From the NCBI GenBank assembly GCA_009377525.1, contig WHTW01000009.1, positions 1 to 64,000 on the forward strand: a stretch of DNA of 64,000 nucleotides. The letters are read 5' to 3'. Below, piece by piece: positions 63,487 to 64,000 of this stretch. The number at the start of each line of letters is the position of its first letter. Positions within the stretch are counted from its first letter, which is position 1. Below the pieces are notes generated by a model. The model did not search any database. It was not told the DNA's origin and worked only from the letters and a program-made list of their open reading frames with translations. This DNA comes from Rhodospirillales bacterium. GTDB taxonomy: Bacteria; Pseudomonadota; Alphaproteobacteria; Reyranellales; Reyranellaceae. The translations under genes were made by a program, and so were the position numbers.

Positions 63487-64000
63487 TCACCCTGGGACGA
63501 ATTCCGGGCGCTCGACGCCCGGCATCGAGTCGTAGGCCTTGGCGATCGCCTGCTCCGGAGTACGAACCACGCCGCTGTCGAAATAGATCGCCTTTAGCCA
63601 GAGCGCCGGTTCGATCCTGGCGTGCTCCCAGAAGAACTTAGGCAGCAGACTCATGGTCAACATTTCCTTGCCGCCCTCGACGAAGGTCGAATCGCGTGCA
63701 CCGCCTTGCCGGAGACGCTCGCATGCCCACACTCCGAAGCCGAGAATGGGAGCGACGAGGTTGGGAGGATAGCTCGGAGCTGCGCGATCGAAGAGTCTCA
63801 GACCGAGCTCAGGGTTGTTCGCCGCAAGCGCCATCGCCAGACGCAGGCTCAATTGCTCGAGCCGACCGGCACGCGTCTTCGCGGCGTGCCGCGGGCTGGC
63901 CTCGGCCAGGCCTTGCAAGTCCGCCTCGAGGGACGCCGTCAGATCCTGCTCGGACCCGTCGCCGTGTAGCAGCCATCGGCACAACCCCAGCGCTTGGCGC
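63487..64000 (-). CDS. Hypothetical protein, partial (start beyond window)
   Basis: The reading frame is open to the right edge, so the start lies outside; the TTG at 63984 is not a convincing start. The visible part is helical (LEADLQGLAEASPRHAAKTRAGRLEQLSLRLAMALAANNPELGLRLFDRA) and ends VERPEFVPG. It may be the C-terminus of a TPR-rich or sulfotransferase-like protein, but I see no motif that decides. Confidence 0.6.
   Translation of the reverse strand, partial: RQALGLCRWLLHGDGSEQDLTASLEADLQGLAEASPRHAAKTRAGRLEQLSLRLAMALAANNPELGLRLFDRAAPSYPPNLVAPILGFGVWACERLRQGGARDSTFVEGGKEMLTMSLLPKFFWEHARIEPALWLKAIYFDSGVVRTPEQAIAKAYDSMPGVERPEFVPG

Overview
This window comes from a high-GC alphaproteobacterium. 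The evidence is a transhydrogenase with its alpha subunit split into PntAA and PntAB, a GTTC-N7-GTTC LexA box upstream of recA, and intergenic palindromic repeats of the CTCACCCTGAGGAG and CCTCTCCCC kinds common in Rhizobiales and Rhodospirillales genomes. A Reyranella- or Bradyrhizobium-like organism is plausible, but I cannot fix the genus. There is no rRNA, tRNA, CRISPR array, phage or intact insertion sequence that I can recognise. This is chromosomal housekeeping sequence with small accessory insertions.

Layout. 1-6055 (minus): a GFA-family protein cut by the left edge, two GNAT acetyltransferases, a HAD protein, a GST-like protein and pntAA-pntAB-pntB. 6320-9794: a D-2-hydroxyacid dehydrogenase, a SanA/YdcF-like protein and a ThDP enzyme. 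9981-21098 (minus): an epimerase/DUF302/ABC1-kinase operon, oligoendopeptidase F, a GAF protein, a complete branched-chain amino-acid-type ABC transporter and a nucleotide-sugar epimerase. 21449-24922: a fused indolepyruvate ferredoxin oxidoreductase. 25559-31397: an acyl-CoA dehydrogenase-like protein, small secreted proteins and lipoproteins, a broken DUF2252 gene and a membrane protein. 31496-36498: alaS with an overlapping lipoprotein gene, a YkgJ-type gene and recA. 36796-41473: a divergent OmpR-type regulator and a hybrid histidine kinase with four PAS-like repeats. 41811-46461: cupin, CaiB/BaiF CoA transferase, BrnT/BrnA toxin-antitoxin, an unknown gene and a TcuA-like flavoprotein. 47064-51174 and 59786-63400: two envelope-glycan cassettes. 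Between them lie a probable selenoprotein, an MFS transporter, VapB/VapC, a GNAT, cysteine synthase, serA, serC and a haloacid dehalogenase.

How genes work together. The Pnt complex couples the proton gradient to NADPH. SerC, SerA and cysteine synthase cover the serine-to-cysteine steps. Each glycan cassette pairs a GT2 glycosyltransferase, a SAM methyltransferase and a large polytopic protein that may use polyprenyl-linked sugars. The transporter and the indolepyruvate oxidoreductase are neighbours and could both serve amino-acid use.

The two most interesting signals are these. First, 51215-51766 is an AhpD/CMD-family gene read through one in-frame TGA that sits exactly at the second Cys of its CxxC motif, followed by a hairpin with the geometry of a bacterial SECIS element. 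Second, the intergenic space is colonised by at least five families of palindromic elements. Some are nested like Russian dolls, and some supply the start or stop codons of neighbouring genes.
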